From Microcoleus sp. EPA2 (GTDB lineage: Bacteria; Cyanobacteriota; Cyanobacteriia; Cyanobacteriales; Microcoleaceae): a stretch of 64,000 nucleotides of DNA. Position numbers and translations under genes: made by a program. The notes beneath the pieces are model-generated. The model ran no database searches, had not been told where the DNA came from, and saw only the letters and a list, made by a program, of their open reading frames with translations. Of the stretch, positions 46,061 to 54,125 are shown piece by piece (position 1 is the stretch's first letter; each line of letters begins with the position of its first letter). The DNA is taken from assembly GCA_020882975.1 (NCBI GenBank), contig JAHRFD010000001.1, positions 166,336-230,335 of the forward strand. Direction: 5' to 3'.

Positions 46061-47560
46061 ATGCGATCGCGAACTGTTAGAGAAGGTTCTGTCGGGTTTT
46101 TAATTTTAGTAGGAATCGGCTTATTTGGAGGCTTAGTCCTCTGGCTGCGAGGGGTACAACTAGGGAACCGCAGCTATAAATTTGTCGTAGAATTTGCCAG
46201 CGCCCAAGGAATGCAAATCGGCACACCAGTCAGGTATCGCGGGGTTAGTGTGGGTAAAATTACTGCCCTGAAAGCTGGCCCCAACGGAGTAGACGCGATC
46301 CTGGAAATTTCCCCTGGTAATTTAGTCATTCCCAGCGATGTGGCGATCGAAGCAAATAAATCTGGTTTAATTGGGGAAGCATCGATCGACATTACACCCA
46401 ATTCAATTTTACCCGAATCGTTAATTACCGCCAATCCTTTGAGTACCGAATGTCCGGCTGCAATTATCTGCAAAAATTCGCGCTTAAAAGGTCAAGCTGG
46501 AGTCAGCCTCGATGAACTAATTCGCTCCACCGTCCGCCTAGCTAATTTATACACAGACCCCGCCCTATTTAATAATATCAAATCCCTCACTGAAAATACA
46601 TCCAATACAGCCAAAGGTGCTGCAAAATTAACTCAAGAATTATCAAACTTGACCATCTCTGCTAAAGGAGAAATTAAAGATTTAACTAAATCAGTCAAAG
46701 GAGATGTTAACAACTTAACTCAATCAGTGAAAGGAGAATTAGGAACTTTTAATCAGTCAATAAAAGGAGAGATTGGCAGTTTAAATCAATCTTTGAAGCG
46801 AGAAGCGAGCAGTTTAAATCAATCACTGAAAGGAGAACTATCAGGAGTAGCAGCCGATGTGTCTAAAGTAGCAAAGACGGCGGACAGTTCCACAAAAGCA
46901 GTATCTGCCGCTGCCATAGATTCAGCTAACTCCGTCACTAGAGCTGCTAATCAAATTACTTTAACCGCTAACGAACTCAATTCTCTAGTTATCAGCAACA
47001 GATCGAGTTTAGTTGCAACTCTGAATAATCTCAATCAAGCCAGTCAAGAAATCCGTGTCACCGTCAGCAGCTTGAGTCCGACTATCAATCGAATTAACCA
47101 AGGACAATTACTGAACAACCTGGAAAATCTATCAGCAAATGCAGCCCAAGCTGCTGCTAACTTGCGAGATTTATCTACCAATCTGAATAATCCAGCCACA
47201 TTCCAGTTATTACAGCAAACTTTAGATGCAGCCCGCGCCACACTTCAGAATGTCCATAAAATCACTGCCGATGTAGACGAAGTTACAGGAGATCCAGCTT
47301 TTCGCAACAATATTCGCAAGTTATTAAACGGACTAGGAGGTTTGTTCAGTTCCACGGAACAATTGCAACAGCAAGTGAAAGTAGCTCAAACCTTGGCTCC
47401 ACTTTCTAGTCAATTGAATACCAATTTTAATTCTAGTGCAACGACGGTAGTTCCACCTGCTAAACCGATGGTTCCGATTTTACTCAATAAACCAAAACCT
47501 GCTGCTTTGTCATCTGGAACTACCCAGAAACCAGAAACAGTTGAATTTCAACAAAATTAA
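46061..47560 (+). CDS. MCE-domain (MlaD-like) lipid transport protein
   Basis: 499 residues. One N-terminal membrane segment (GFLILVGIGLFGGLVLWL, 10-28), then an MCE domain at about 35-115 (YKFVVEFASAQGMQIGTPVRY, GVSVGKI, PSDVAIEANKSGLIGEASI). A long helical part follows with diverged repeats of SLNQSLKGE/TQSVKGELG at about 205-270, and a disordered C terminus. MCE proteins form ring or needle channels that carry lipids between membranes. Strong AGGAGG site 7 bases before the ATG, which restores translation after the repeat array. Confidence 0.93.
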   Translation: MRSRTVREGSVGFLILVGIGLFGGLVLWLRGVQLGNRSYKFVVEFASAQGMQIGTPVRYRGVSVGKITALKAGPNGVDAILEISPGNLVIPSDVAIEANKSGLIGEASIDITPNSILPESLITANPLSTECPAAIICKNSRLKGQAGVSLDELIRSTVRLANLYTDPALFNNIKSLTENTSNTAKGAAKLTQELSNLTISAKGEIKDLTKSVKGDVNNLTQSVKGELGTFNQSIKGEIGSLNQSLKREASSLNQSLKGELSGVAADVSKVAKTADSSTKAVSAAAIDSANSVTRAANQITLTANELNSLVISNRSSLVATLNNLNQASQEIRVTVSSLSPTINRINQGQLLNNLENLSANAAQAAANLRDLSTNLNNPATFQLLQQTLDAARATLQNVHKITADVDEVTGDPAFRNNIRKLLNGLGGLFSSTEQLQQQVKVAQTLAPLSSQLNTNFNSSATTVVPPAKPMVPILLNKPKPAALSSGTTQKPETVEFQQN

Positions 47561-47627
47561 TTAAATAAACTTGTTTATTCCAGCCAAAAAGTTTATTATC
47601 TATCTATAACTCACAGGAAGCACGACC

Positions 47628-48452
47628 ATGACAACAGTCGTTCCCACCCTCAAAACTTCAGAAATCTTCTACCCTAGCGCTGATGGAGAACCAGTGGCAG
47701 AAACTTACGACCATGTAGATGCAATTTTAACCACTTTAGCAGTCTTAAAACAATACCTAAAAGACCGTAGAGCTACGGTATTAGCCAACCAATTTTTATA
47801 CTACGCCCAAGGTTTTCCCAAACTACGGGTAGCACCGGATGTGATGGTGATTTTTGATGTAGAACCCGGTGGCAGAGATAATTACAAAATCTGGGAAGAA
47901 AGCCAAGTGCCAAAAGTGATTTTTGAAATGACATCACCGGGTACAAAGTCGGAAGATATAATCACTAAAAAAGACTTGTACGAGGGGATAGAAGTTCAAG
48001 AATACTGGTTGTTTGACCCTAGAGGTGAATGGATTGCCGAACAATTGCGCGGGTATCGATTGGGGGTAGAAGGGTATGAATTAATTAGAGATAGTCGCAG
48101 CGAAGTATTACAACTGCGTTTAGAAATAGAAGGAAAATTGATTGGGTTTTATCGGGAAGATAATGGAGAAAAATTATTGATTCCTGATGAATTGGCTTCA
48201 GCTTTGCAAGCGGAAAGTCAACGGGCCGAAGCAGAACGGCAACGGGCCGAAGCCGAAAGTCAACGGGCCGAAGCCGAAAGTCAACGGGCCGAAGCCGAAA
48301 GTCAACGGGCCGAAGCCGAAAGTCAACGGGCCGAAGCCGAAAGTCAACGGGCCGAAGCCGAAAGTCAACGGGCCGAAGCCGAAAGTCAACGGGCTGCTGA
48401 ACTCGAATCTTTGCTAGCACGTTATCGATCGCAGTTTGGAGAATTGTCATAG
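47628..48452 (+). CDS. Uma2 family (DUF820) PD-(D/E)XK-like protein, copy 1, long coiled-coil tail
   Basis: 274 residues. Uma2 core to about residue 195: Asp71 in VAPDVMVIFDV, Glu100 in VIFEMTSPG, Lys114/115 in TKKDLYEGIEVQEYW, the restriction-endonuclease-like active site. The tail contains eight QRAEAE(R/S) heptads then QRAAELESLLARYRSQFG, a long coiled coil. The coding core and leader (CACAGGAAGCACGACC before ATG) are nearly identical to copy 2 at 48558. Uma2 proteins are expanded in cyanobacteria; their targets are unknown. Confidence 0.93.
   Translation: MTTVVPTLKTSEIFYPSADGEPVAETYDHVDAILTTLAVLKQYLKDRRATVLANQFLYYAQGFPKLRVAPDVMVIFDVEPGGRDNYKIWEESQVPKVIFEMTSPGTKSEDIITKKDLYEGIEVQEYWLFDPRGEWIAEQLRGYRLGVEGYELIRDSRSEVLQLRLEIEGKLIGFYREDNGEKLLIPDELASALQAESQRAEAERQRAEAESQRAEAESQRAEAESQRAEAESQRAEAESQRAEAESQRAEAESQRAAELESLLARYRSQFGELS
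48220..48392 (+). repeat. 21-bp minisatellite coding the QRAEAES heptad
   Basis: Eight tandem units of GAAAGTCAACGGGCCGAAGC plus C, nearly perfect, within Uma2 copy 1. Copy 2 has three comparable units (49140-49215) and the paralogue at 51819 has one, so heptad number varies by 21-bp steps while the frame is held. Confidence 0.95.
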
Positions 48453-48470
48453 GATAAGAGGTATTAAGCC

Positions 48471-48497
48471 AGGGGCAACCACAGGGGGATTGCCCCT
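48471..48497. terminator. hairpin between Uma2 copies 1 and 2
   Basis: AGGGGCAA (48471-48478) and TTGCCCCT (48490-48497), 8-bp perfect stem, 11-base loop, 18 bases after the copy 1 stop. Terminator role inferred; it is part of the common AGGGGC...GCCCCTACA repeat family and is absent after copy 2. Confidence 0.4.
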
Positions 48498-48557
48498 ACA
48501 ATACGCCAATGATTTAGGATTGTTATATAAAATCTCAAACTCACAGGAAGCACGACC

Positions 48558-49277
48558 ATGACAACAGTCGTTCCCACCCTCAAAACTTCAGAAATCTTCT
48601 ACCCTAGCGCTGATGGAGAACCAGTGGCAGAAACTTACGACCATGTAGATGCAATTTTAACCACTTTAGCAGTCTTAAAACAATACCTAAAAGACCGTAG
48701 AGCTACGGTATTAGCCAACCAATTTTTATACTACGCCCAAGGTTTTCCCAAACTACGGGTAGCACCGGATGTGATGGTGATTTTTGATGTAGAACCCGGT
48801 GGCAGAGATAATTACAAAATCTGGGAAGAAAGCCAAGTGCCAAAAGTGATTTTTGAAATGACATCACCGGGTACAAAGTCGGAAGATATAATCACTAAAA
48901 AAGACTTGTACGAGGGGATAGAAGTTCAAGAATACTGGTTGTTTGACCCTAGAGGTGAATGGATTGCCGAACAATTGCGCGGGTATCGATTGGGGGTAGA
49001 AGGGTATGAATTAATTAGAGATAGTCGCAGCGAAGTATTGCAACTGCGTTTAGAAATAGAAGGAAAATTGATTGGGTTTTATCGGGAAGATAATGGAGAA
49101 AAATTATTGATTCCTGATGAATTGGCTTCAGCTTTGCAAGCGGAACGGCAACGGGCCGAAGCGGAACGACAACGGGCCGAAGCGGAACGGCAACGGGCCG
49201 AAGCGGAACGACAACGGGCTGCTGAACTAGAAGCTTTGTTAGAGCGTTATCGATCGCACTTTGGAGAACTACCATAG
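48558..49277 (+). CDS. Uma2 family protein, copy 2 (near-identical tandem duplicate)
   Basis: 239 residues. The stretch 48541-49143 matches 47611-48213 at an offset of 930 bases; the one difference noticed is a synonymous TTA/TTG leucine codon. The active-site set is the same as copy 1 (Asp71, Glu100, Lys114/115). The tail has only three QRAEAER heptads, then QRAAELEALLERYRSHFG. A recent tandem duplication or gene conversion is the simplest reading. Confidence 0.93.
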   Translation: MTTVVPTLKTSEIFYPSADGEPVAETYDHVDAILTTLAVLKQYLKDRRATVLANQFLYYAQGFPKLRVAPDVMVIFDVEPGGRDNYKIWEESQVPKVIFEMTSPGTKSEDIITKKDLYEGIEVQEYWLFDPRGEWIAEQLRGYRLGVEGYELIRDSRSEVLQLRLEIEGKLIGFYREDNGEKLLIPDELASALQAERQRAEAERQRAEAERQRAEAERQRAAELEALLERYRSHFGELP

Positions 49278-49437
49278 TAATATCAATTCCAGTTGCACTT
49301 AGACATGAAATAGAGAAAATGGCAGTGCCGTTTCCTCTACTGGAACTCTTGAATATCAGGGTGTTTTTTATTAATTAAAATAGAAAAAGCAGTCGTGGTT
49401 TCTAAAGATTAAAATCAAAATTATTGCCGGAAAAACT

Positions 49438-50022
49438 ATGCTGCAAACAGCAGTCAAAAACTCAATTGCCGATAGCTGCTTGACTCTAAAAGGAGTGATT
49501 TGGTCGCAGTTTGAATCGCTAGAAGCCGCTTTTGAGTCATTCGGCGGTATCAAATTCGCTTATTTAGATGGGATTTTAGACACTAGGACAGTTAGCCCCG
49601 AACATGAACAATCGAAGAGTACCCTTAGTCTTTTGTTAGAAGCATACATGAGAGAAAAGGGCATCCGATTTTATGTTAAGGGTGGGTCAACTTTGGGAAG
49701 TGAAGAATTAGGGGCCAGAAAAGAGCCTGATGAGTCGTATAATTTGCAGACTAAAAAGGCAATTCCTGATTTGGCGATCGAAGTTATATTCACCAGCGGT
49801 GGCATCGATAAACTGCAACTATACAAGCGTTTGGGCATACCTGAAGTTTGGTTTTGGGAAGATGGGGTGCTGAGTATCTATTATTTGAGGGAGGAGTACG
49901 AAAAAGTCGATCGCAGCGAATTGTTGCCCGAGTTAGACATTGCTTTGTTAGTCAAGTACGTGACTTACTTCGACCAATACGATGCTGTTACGGAATTTAT
50001 TCAGGCTTTGAAGGAAAGCTAA
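49438..50022 (+). CDS. Uma2 family protein, divergent copy 3
   Basis: 194 residues. A different Uma2 subgroup: IWSQFESLEAAFESFGGIKF and AYLDGILDTRTVSPEHEQSK at the N terminus. Active-site Asp in KAIPDLAIEVIFTSGG, the Glu within the same segment, and Lys in DKLQLYKRLGIPEVWFW. No coiled-coil tail. It lies 160 bases after copy 2 on the same strand. Confidence 0.88.
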   Translation: MLQTAVKNSIADSCLTLKGVIWSQFESLEAAFESFGGIKFAYLDGILDTRTVSPEHEQSKSTLSLLLEAYMREKGIRFYVKGGSTLGSEELGARKEPDESYNLQTKKAIPDLAIEVIFTSGGIDKLQLYKRLGIPEVWFWEDGVLSIYYLREEYEKVDRSELLPELDIALLVKYVTYFDQYDAVTEFIQALKES

Positions 50023-50131
50023 ATATTTTATGACTTACGCACTCACGGGGCCGATCTCTTGGAATCGCCCCTACCGAAATATTTAAAATAGAGTAAAATT
50101 AAATATAAATTAGAATCAAGGAGCGATCGAC

Positions 50132-50758
50132 ATGGTTCAAGCCTTAACAAAATTAGTAACATTTGACGAATTCATTGCGTGGTATCCTGAGAATTCAGAA
50201 CGCCGCTACGAACTGCACGATGGAGTAATTGTTGAAATGCCCAAAGGAACTGGTCAACATTCAGAAGTCTCTGGATTTATCAACATAGAAGCCGGCATTT
50301 TGTGCCGCGCTGCTCGATTGCCTTATTTCCTTCCCAAAGAATGCGTCCTTAAGCCAGATCGCGACGAGTCAGGATATGAGCCAGATGTCATCGTTATCGA
50401 TCGCCAGCAAGTGATAAATGAACCGCGTTGGGCAGCAGAATCGATTATTACAATGGGTTCGTCGGTGCGTTTGGCAGTACAAGTTGTTAGCAATAACTGG
50501 CAAACTGATTATCTCACCAAACTGCGGGATTATGAAGAAATGGGCATTTTTGAATACTGGATTGTCGATTATTTGGGATTGGGTGGAAGACGCTACATCG
50601 GCAATCCCAAACAACCTACAATTTCGGTTTATCTATTGGTTGAGGGAGAGTATGAATTAACGCAGTTCAGAGGAGGCGATCGCATTAAATCGGCTGCTTT
50701 TGCCGAGTTAAACTTAACGGCACAACAGGTGTTTGACGCAGGAATTATTAATGAATAA
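50132..50758 (+). CDS. Uma2 family protein, copy 4, with Glu to Gln change at the active site
   Basis: 208 residues. Clear Uma2 layout: FDEFIAWYPENSERRYELHD, EMPKGTGQHSEVSG, YEPDVIVIDR (Asp), DYLTKLRDYEEMGIFEYWIVDY (Lys). The second acidic position reads LAVQVVSNNW, codon CAA near 50477, where family members have EVVS. The nuclease site may therefore be inactive or altered. AAGGAGCGATC lies ahead of the ATG. It is followed 12 bases later by copy 5. Confidence 0.9.
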   Translation: MVQALTKLVTFDEFIAWYPENSERRYELHDGVIVEMPKGTGQHSEVSGFINIEAGILCRAARLPYFLPKECVLKPDRDESGYEPDVIVIDRQQVINEPRWAAESIITMGSSVRLAVQVVSNNWQTDYLTKLRDYEEMGIFEYWIVDYLGLGGRRYIGNPKQPTISVYLLVEGEYELTQFRGGDRIKSAAFAELNLTAQQVFDAGIINE

Positions 50759-50770
50759 TCAGGAAAAACC

Positions 50771-51523
50771 ATGACCCAAACACTATCGAAACCACCCGAA
50801 ACCAAAACCAAGTACACTATAACTTGGGAAAAATTGCCAGAAGACTTCAAATTACCAGACGATCCTGTGGAAAACATCGACCAACCACTGCTAGCAGCCG
50901 CCTTGCGAGAATCCTTAGAACTTGCCGGATTTATCCTCGCATCAATGCTGATAGCTTCCAATTTTGGACTGTGCGCCAAAGTTAATGACAAAACAATAGT
51001 AAAAGCACCGGATTGGGTGTACGTGCCATCAGTATTGCCAGCCGAACCGGGAGAAGTTCGTCGCAGTTATAGTCCCAATGCGGAGGGAGAAGTGCCAGCA
51101 GTAGTGATGGAATTTCTATCAGATACTGACGGCAGTGAATATTCAATTAAACCGACATATCCTTACGGAAAGTGGCGATTTTACGAGCGAATCTTGCAAG
51201 TACCGGTGTATGTAATTTTCGATCCTAAATCGGGAGAATTGGAAGTATACCGCTTGGTTTCGGGACAGTACGAATTGCAAGAGGCGGATGCCAACGGTCG
51301 ATTTTGGATAGAATCAATGGGATTATTTTTGGGGGTTTGGGAAGGTGAAAAATCTCAGAGGAGGGGTTATTGGTTGCGCTGGTGGGATGAGAATGGCAAT
51401 TTGTTGTTGTGGGGTACAGAAAAGGTGGAACAGGAACAACAAAGGGTACAACAGGAACAACAGCGGGCCGATCGACTTGCAGCTTATTTAAGAAGTCAGG
51501 GTATCGATCCGGACGCAGTATAA
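50771..51523 (+). CDS. Uma2 family protein, copy 5, with helical tail
   Basis: 250 residues. Uma2 core with VKAPDWVYVPSVLP (Asp), AVVMEFLSDTDGSEYS (Glu) and YGKWRFYERILQVPVYVIFD (Lys). The tail WGTEKVEQEQQRVQQEQQRA continues DRLAAYLRSQGIDP, a short coiled coil ending in the LAxYLRSxGIDP motif common in this subgroup. Only 12 bases separate it from copy 4, so the pair is probably co-translated. Confidence 0.9.
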   Translation: MTQTLSKPPETKTKYTITWEKLPEDFKLPDDPVENIDQPLLAAALRESLELAGFILASMLIASNFGLCAKVNDKTIVKAPDWVYVPSVLPAEPGEVRRSYSPNAEGEVPAVVMEFLSDTDGSEYSIKPTYPYGKWRFYERILQVPVYVIFDPKSGELEVYRLVSGQYELQEADANGRFWIESMGLFLGVWEGEKSQRRGYWLRWWDENGNLLLWGTEKVEQEQQRVQQEQQRADRLAAYLRSQGIDPDAV

Positions 51524-51531
51524 ATATCGCT

Positions 51532-51740
51532 GTCCGGGCGCGTCTTTGCAGAATTATAGAATAACTTTTGCGGTGACGATCGCACAAGCCACAGCAAGTT
51601 AGTACCTGAGTTGGATTTCGATTTGCTAACCGATGCGTGTTGATGAATTCGATCGGTGATGCGGCGTTGGAGTTTTAACGGGCGATCGCACTTGCGTTAA
51701 AATTAAGAGGGCGATTCCCTTTGGGATAGCTTCGCTTCAC
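51532..51740. repeat. noncoding direct repeat, left copy
   Basis: GTCCGGGCGCGTCTTTG plus a segment beginning ATTTCGATTTGCTAAC and running through GATGCGTGTTGATGAATTCG and CTTGCGTTAAAATTAAG to GGGATAGCTTCGC. The same blocks, in the same order, recur at 53312-53562. It occupies most of the 295-base gap before Uma2 copy 6. Confidence 0.88.
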
Positions 51741-51818
51741 CAATTTTTTGAGGAGGGGCGATCGATAGTTGCAGGAAAAAAGTTTATAATAAGTCTACAA
51801 CTCACAGGAAGCACGACC

Positions 51819-52508
51819 ATGACAGCAGTCGTTACCACCCTCAAAAATTCTGAAATTATATACCCGAGCGCTGATGGAGAACCAGTGGCAGAAACTTACG
51901 ACCATCTTTACGCAATTTTAACCACTTTAGAAGTCTTAAAACAATACCTGGCTGACCGTCGAGCTACTGTTTTAGCAAACCAATTTTTATACTACGCTCA
52001 AGGTTTTTCCAAATTGCGCGTAGCACCTGATGTCATGGTGATTTTTGATGTAGAACCAGGTGGCAGAGATAATTACAAAATCTGGGAAGAAGGTCAAGTG
52101 CCGAAAGCGATTTTTGAAATCACATCACCCGGTACAAAGTCGGAAGATATAATCTATAAAAAAGACTTGTATGAGGGGATAGAAGTTCAGGAATATTGGT
52201 TGTTTGACCCTAGAGGTGAATGGATTCCTGAACAATGGCGTGGGTATCGATTGGGAGAAGATGGGTATGAATTAATTAGAGATAGTCGCAGCGAGGTATT
52301 GCAACTGCGGTTAGAAATAGAAGGAAAATTGATTGGGTTTTATCGGGAAGATAATGGGGAGAAATTATTGATTCCCGATGAATTGGCTTCAGCTTTGCAA
52401 GCAGAACGGCAACGGGCTGAGGCTGAAAGTCAACGTGCGAATGAACTCGAAGCTTTGTTAGAGCGTTATCGATCGCAGTTTGGAGAATTATCGCAGGATA
52501 ACGCCTAA
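51819..52508 (+). CDS. Uma2 family protein, copy 6 (diverged relative of copies 1 and 2)
   Basis: 229 residues. Same leader (CTCACAGGAAGCACGACC) and same core as copies 1 and 2, but with scattered substitutions, e.g. LYAILTTLEVLKQYLADR and FEITSPGTKSED. Active-site Asp, Glu and Lys are all kept. One QRAEAES heptad, then QRANELEALLERYRSQFG. It lies inside a segment bounded by two copies of a noncoding direct repeat. Confidence 0.92.
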   Translation: MTAVVTTLKNSEIIYPSADGEPVAETYDHLYAILTTLEVLKQYLADRRATVLANQFLYYAQGFSKLRVAPDVMVIFDVEPGGRDNYKIWEEGQVPKAIFEITSPGTKSEDIIYKKDLYEGIEVQEYWLFDPRGEWIPEQWRGYRLGEDGYELIRDSRSEVLQLRLEIEGKLIGFYREDNGEKLLIPDELASALQAERQRAEAESQRANELEALLERYRSQFGELSQDNA

Positions 52509-52585
52509 AGATATAGGGTGCGATCGCACTTCAAGACGATCGCACTCTTATTTCTCAGGTATATTATTACTGGACTCTATCTCAT

Positions 52586-53020
52586 TTACACTTCAGTATA
52601 TTCTTTGCTTTTTTGAGACTCCAACCAACGTTGATAAGCTTCTTTGTCACCTCCAAAGGAATCGATCGAAACTTGACGTTCTGGCATCGGTTTTAGTGGA
52701 GCATCGATCGGGGAATATTGGCAATAGCAGATTACTACCATATCAAATTCACCGATCGGAATATCGGGAGTATAAGTCTCAACTCGCGCCACTTCCCAAT
52801 CGCTGGTGCGGTAATGAGTGCTGTAACCGTGCCTATCTGGATCGTGTTCTGCTTCTACGCGCACAAACTCTGGGGGACGATAGCCAACTTCAGGAATTTG
52901 GTCATTAGAAGAGTCAAAGTGTTCGGCTAAAATGCGAGTCAATGATTGAGTGTGCTGGAATTTTCGATCTTTCCACCCAGGAGTTCTCGGTTCTGCTCTG
53001 AAAATAATGTATTTATGCAT
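52586..53020 (-). CDS. small protein of unknown function
   Basis: 144 residues from ATG at 53020. Hydrophilic: KYIIFRAEPRTPGWKDRKFQ, PEVGYRPPEFVRVEAEHDPD, VARVETYTPDIPIGEFDMVV. The last 20 residues are helical and charged. I recognise no family. The start overlaps the end of the upstream 75-residue gene by 8 bases, so the two are one translational unit. Its codon pattern fits a real gene in this genome. Confidence 0.65.
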   Translation of the reverse strand: MHKYIIFRAEPRTPGWKDRKFQHTQSLTRILAEHFDSSNDQIPEVGYRPPEFVRVEAEHDPDRHGYSTHYRTSDWEVARVETYTPDIPIGEFDMVVICYCQYSPIDAPLKPMPERQVSIDSFGGDKEAYQRWLESQKSKEYTEV

Positions 53021-53240
53021 CGTCGTCCTCTCTTTCAGTGTCGTAGAATGATTTGGGAAACTCTGTTTGGCCTCGAAAAACACAATCAACTTCTAGACCA
53101 TTTGTATCAATTTCCTCTATGTCAAGTAGTTTCCAACCATATTTTCTTTGCATCTCATAGCAACAAGCTTCGTCGGCTGCTGCGTGTCGAGATTTGTCTT
53201 CGTCTGGATCGTAACGCAACCAGTTTGGATTGTTTGGCAT
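53013..53240 (-). CDS. small acidic protein of unknown function
   Basis: 75 residues, 22 of them Asp or Glu. Reads MPNNPNWLRYDPDEDKSRHA, CCYEMQRKYGWKLLDIEEI and ends in TEREDDDA. GGGAG lies about 10 bases before the ATG on this strand. Overlaps the following 144-residue gene by 8 bases. No family recognised; the pair could be a toxin-antitoxin-like or regulatory duo, but nothing in the sequence proves it. Confidence 0.6.
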   Translation of the reverse strand: MPNNPNWLRYDPDEDKSRHAAADEACCYEMQRKYGWKLLDIEEIDTNGLEVDCVFRGQTEFPKSFYDTEREDDDA

Positions 53241-53311
53241 AATTGTATTGCTCCCTGTGTTGGGTTGACAACCTTGGAGAAGCCGTCTGGATGCAGTATT
53301 TGCTCTACTGC

Positions 53312-53562
53312 GTCCGGGCGCGTCTTTGTAAAATTATAGGATAATTCAGTCCTGGACGCGCTCCGACCAAAGAAACCGGGTTTTTTACCGCATCTTAGGG
53401 TCACAACCAACTATTTTTGTAAAAAAACCCGGTTTCTCGGCCTCTATGATTTCGATTTGCTAACGCGGTGCGTGTTGATTAATTCGATCGCGGATGCGGC
53501 TTTGGAGTTCGATCGCACTTGCGTTAAAATTAAGGGCGATTCCCTTCGGGATAGCTTCGCAC
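53312..53562. repeat. noncoding direct repeat, right copy, interrupted by a MITE-like insert
   Basis: Same blocks as 51532-51740 in the same order. Between them lie about 85 extra bases carrying the inverted pair at 53372-53436. Ends GGGATAGCTTCGCACGCGCG. The intergenic stretch 53241-53666 holds only this repeat and the start signals of the TPR gene. Confidence 0.88.
53372..53436. mobile_element. short inverted-repeat element (MITE-like)
   Basis: GAAACCGGGTTTTTTAC and GTAAAAAAACCCGGTTTC form inverted ends of about 17 bp around a 30-base centre. The arm sequence is shared with the inner repeats of the MITE at 3662-3761. It interrupts the right copy of the direct repeat; the left copy lacks it. 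Confidence 0.75.
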
Positions 53563-53666
53563 GCGCGTATTTTTTGGGTAGGGCGATCGTTTTGCGATCG
53601 AACTTGGGCATTCTAGATACAGGTGCTTGGTGAGTGCCTGGAAACAGTCTAGACAAAGGATTAGCG

Positions 53667-54062
53667 ATGGAAAGTACGCAGAAAAAATCTAGTAATAGTC
53701 CCGTTCATTGGAGAGATCGAGTTAAGCAAATTTCTGCGTTAGTATCGATGGTTTCGTTTGGTGGTTCGGCAATTTTTGGTATTGTAAGTCTGTTCAGCAG
53801 CGGTTTGAGCAGCCAGCACCAGCAAAAGCCGGCTGCGGTGGTTGTTTCCCAGGAGTCTTTGGTGGCGGCCCAGGAACGGGGATATGTAACCGTTTTGCAG
53901 CGGGAACCGCAGAATCAGACTGCTCTGGAGGGGTTGGCAAATGTGCGGTTGCAGATGAATAATAAGGTGGGGGCGATCGAGCCTTTGGAGAAGTTGGTCA
54001 AGCTGCATCCTGACAGAGCTGATTATAAGATATTGTTGGGGCAGGCGAAGGCGCAGAAGTAG
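53667..54062 (+). CDS. small membrane-anchored TPR protein
   Basis: 131 residues from ATG at 53667 with AAAGGA 6 bases before. One membrane segment at about 22-46 (ISALVSMVSFGGSAIFGIVS), then tetratricopeptide helices (LVAAQERGYVTVLQREPQNQ, TALEGLANVRLQMNN, GAIEPLEKLVKLHPD). Probably holds a partner at the membrane. It precedes the glycan cluster by 63 bases and may or may not belong to it. Confidence 0.82.
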   Translation: MESTQKKSSNSPVHWRDRVKQISALVSMVSFGGSAIFGIVSLFSSGLSSQHQQKPAAVVVSQESLVAAQERGYVTVLQREPQNQTALEGLANVRLQMNNKVGAIEPLEKLVKLHPDRADYKILLGQAKAQK

Positions 54063-54125
54063 GGGAAGGAGCGATCGCTAAGTTTTGGCTTGTGAGGCTA
54101 ATCGTGCTAGTTGGGTATAAATCCT

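Noticed and set aside
48220-48392. 21-bp repeat considered as a CRISPR array
   Set aside because: The units are contiguous, in frame and code a coiled-coil heptad; there are no spacers.
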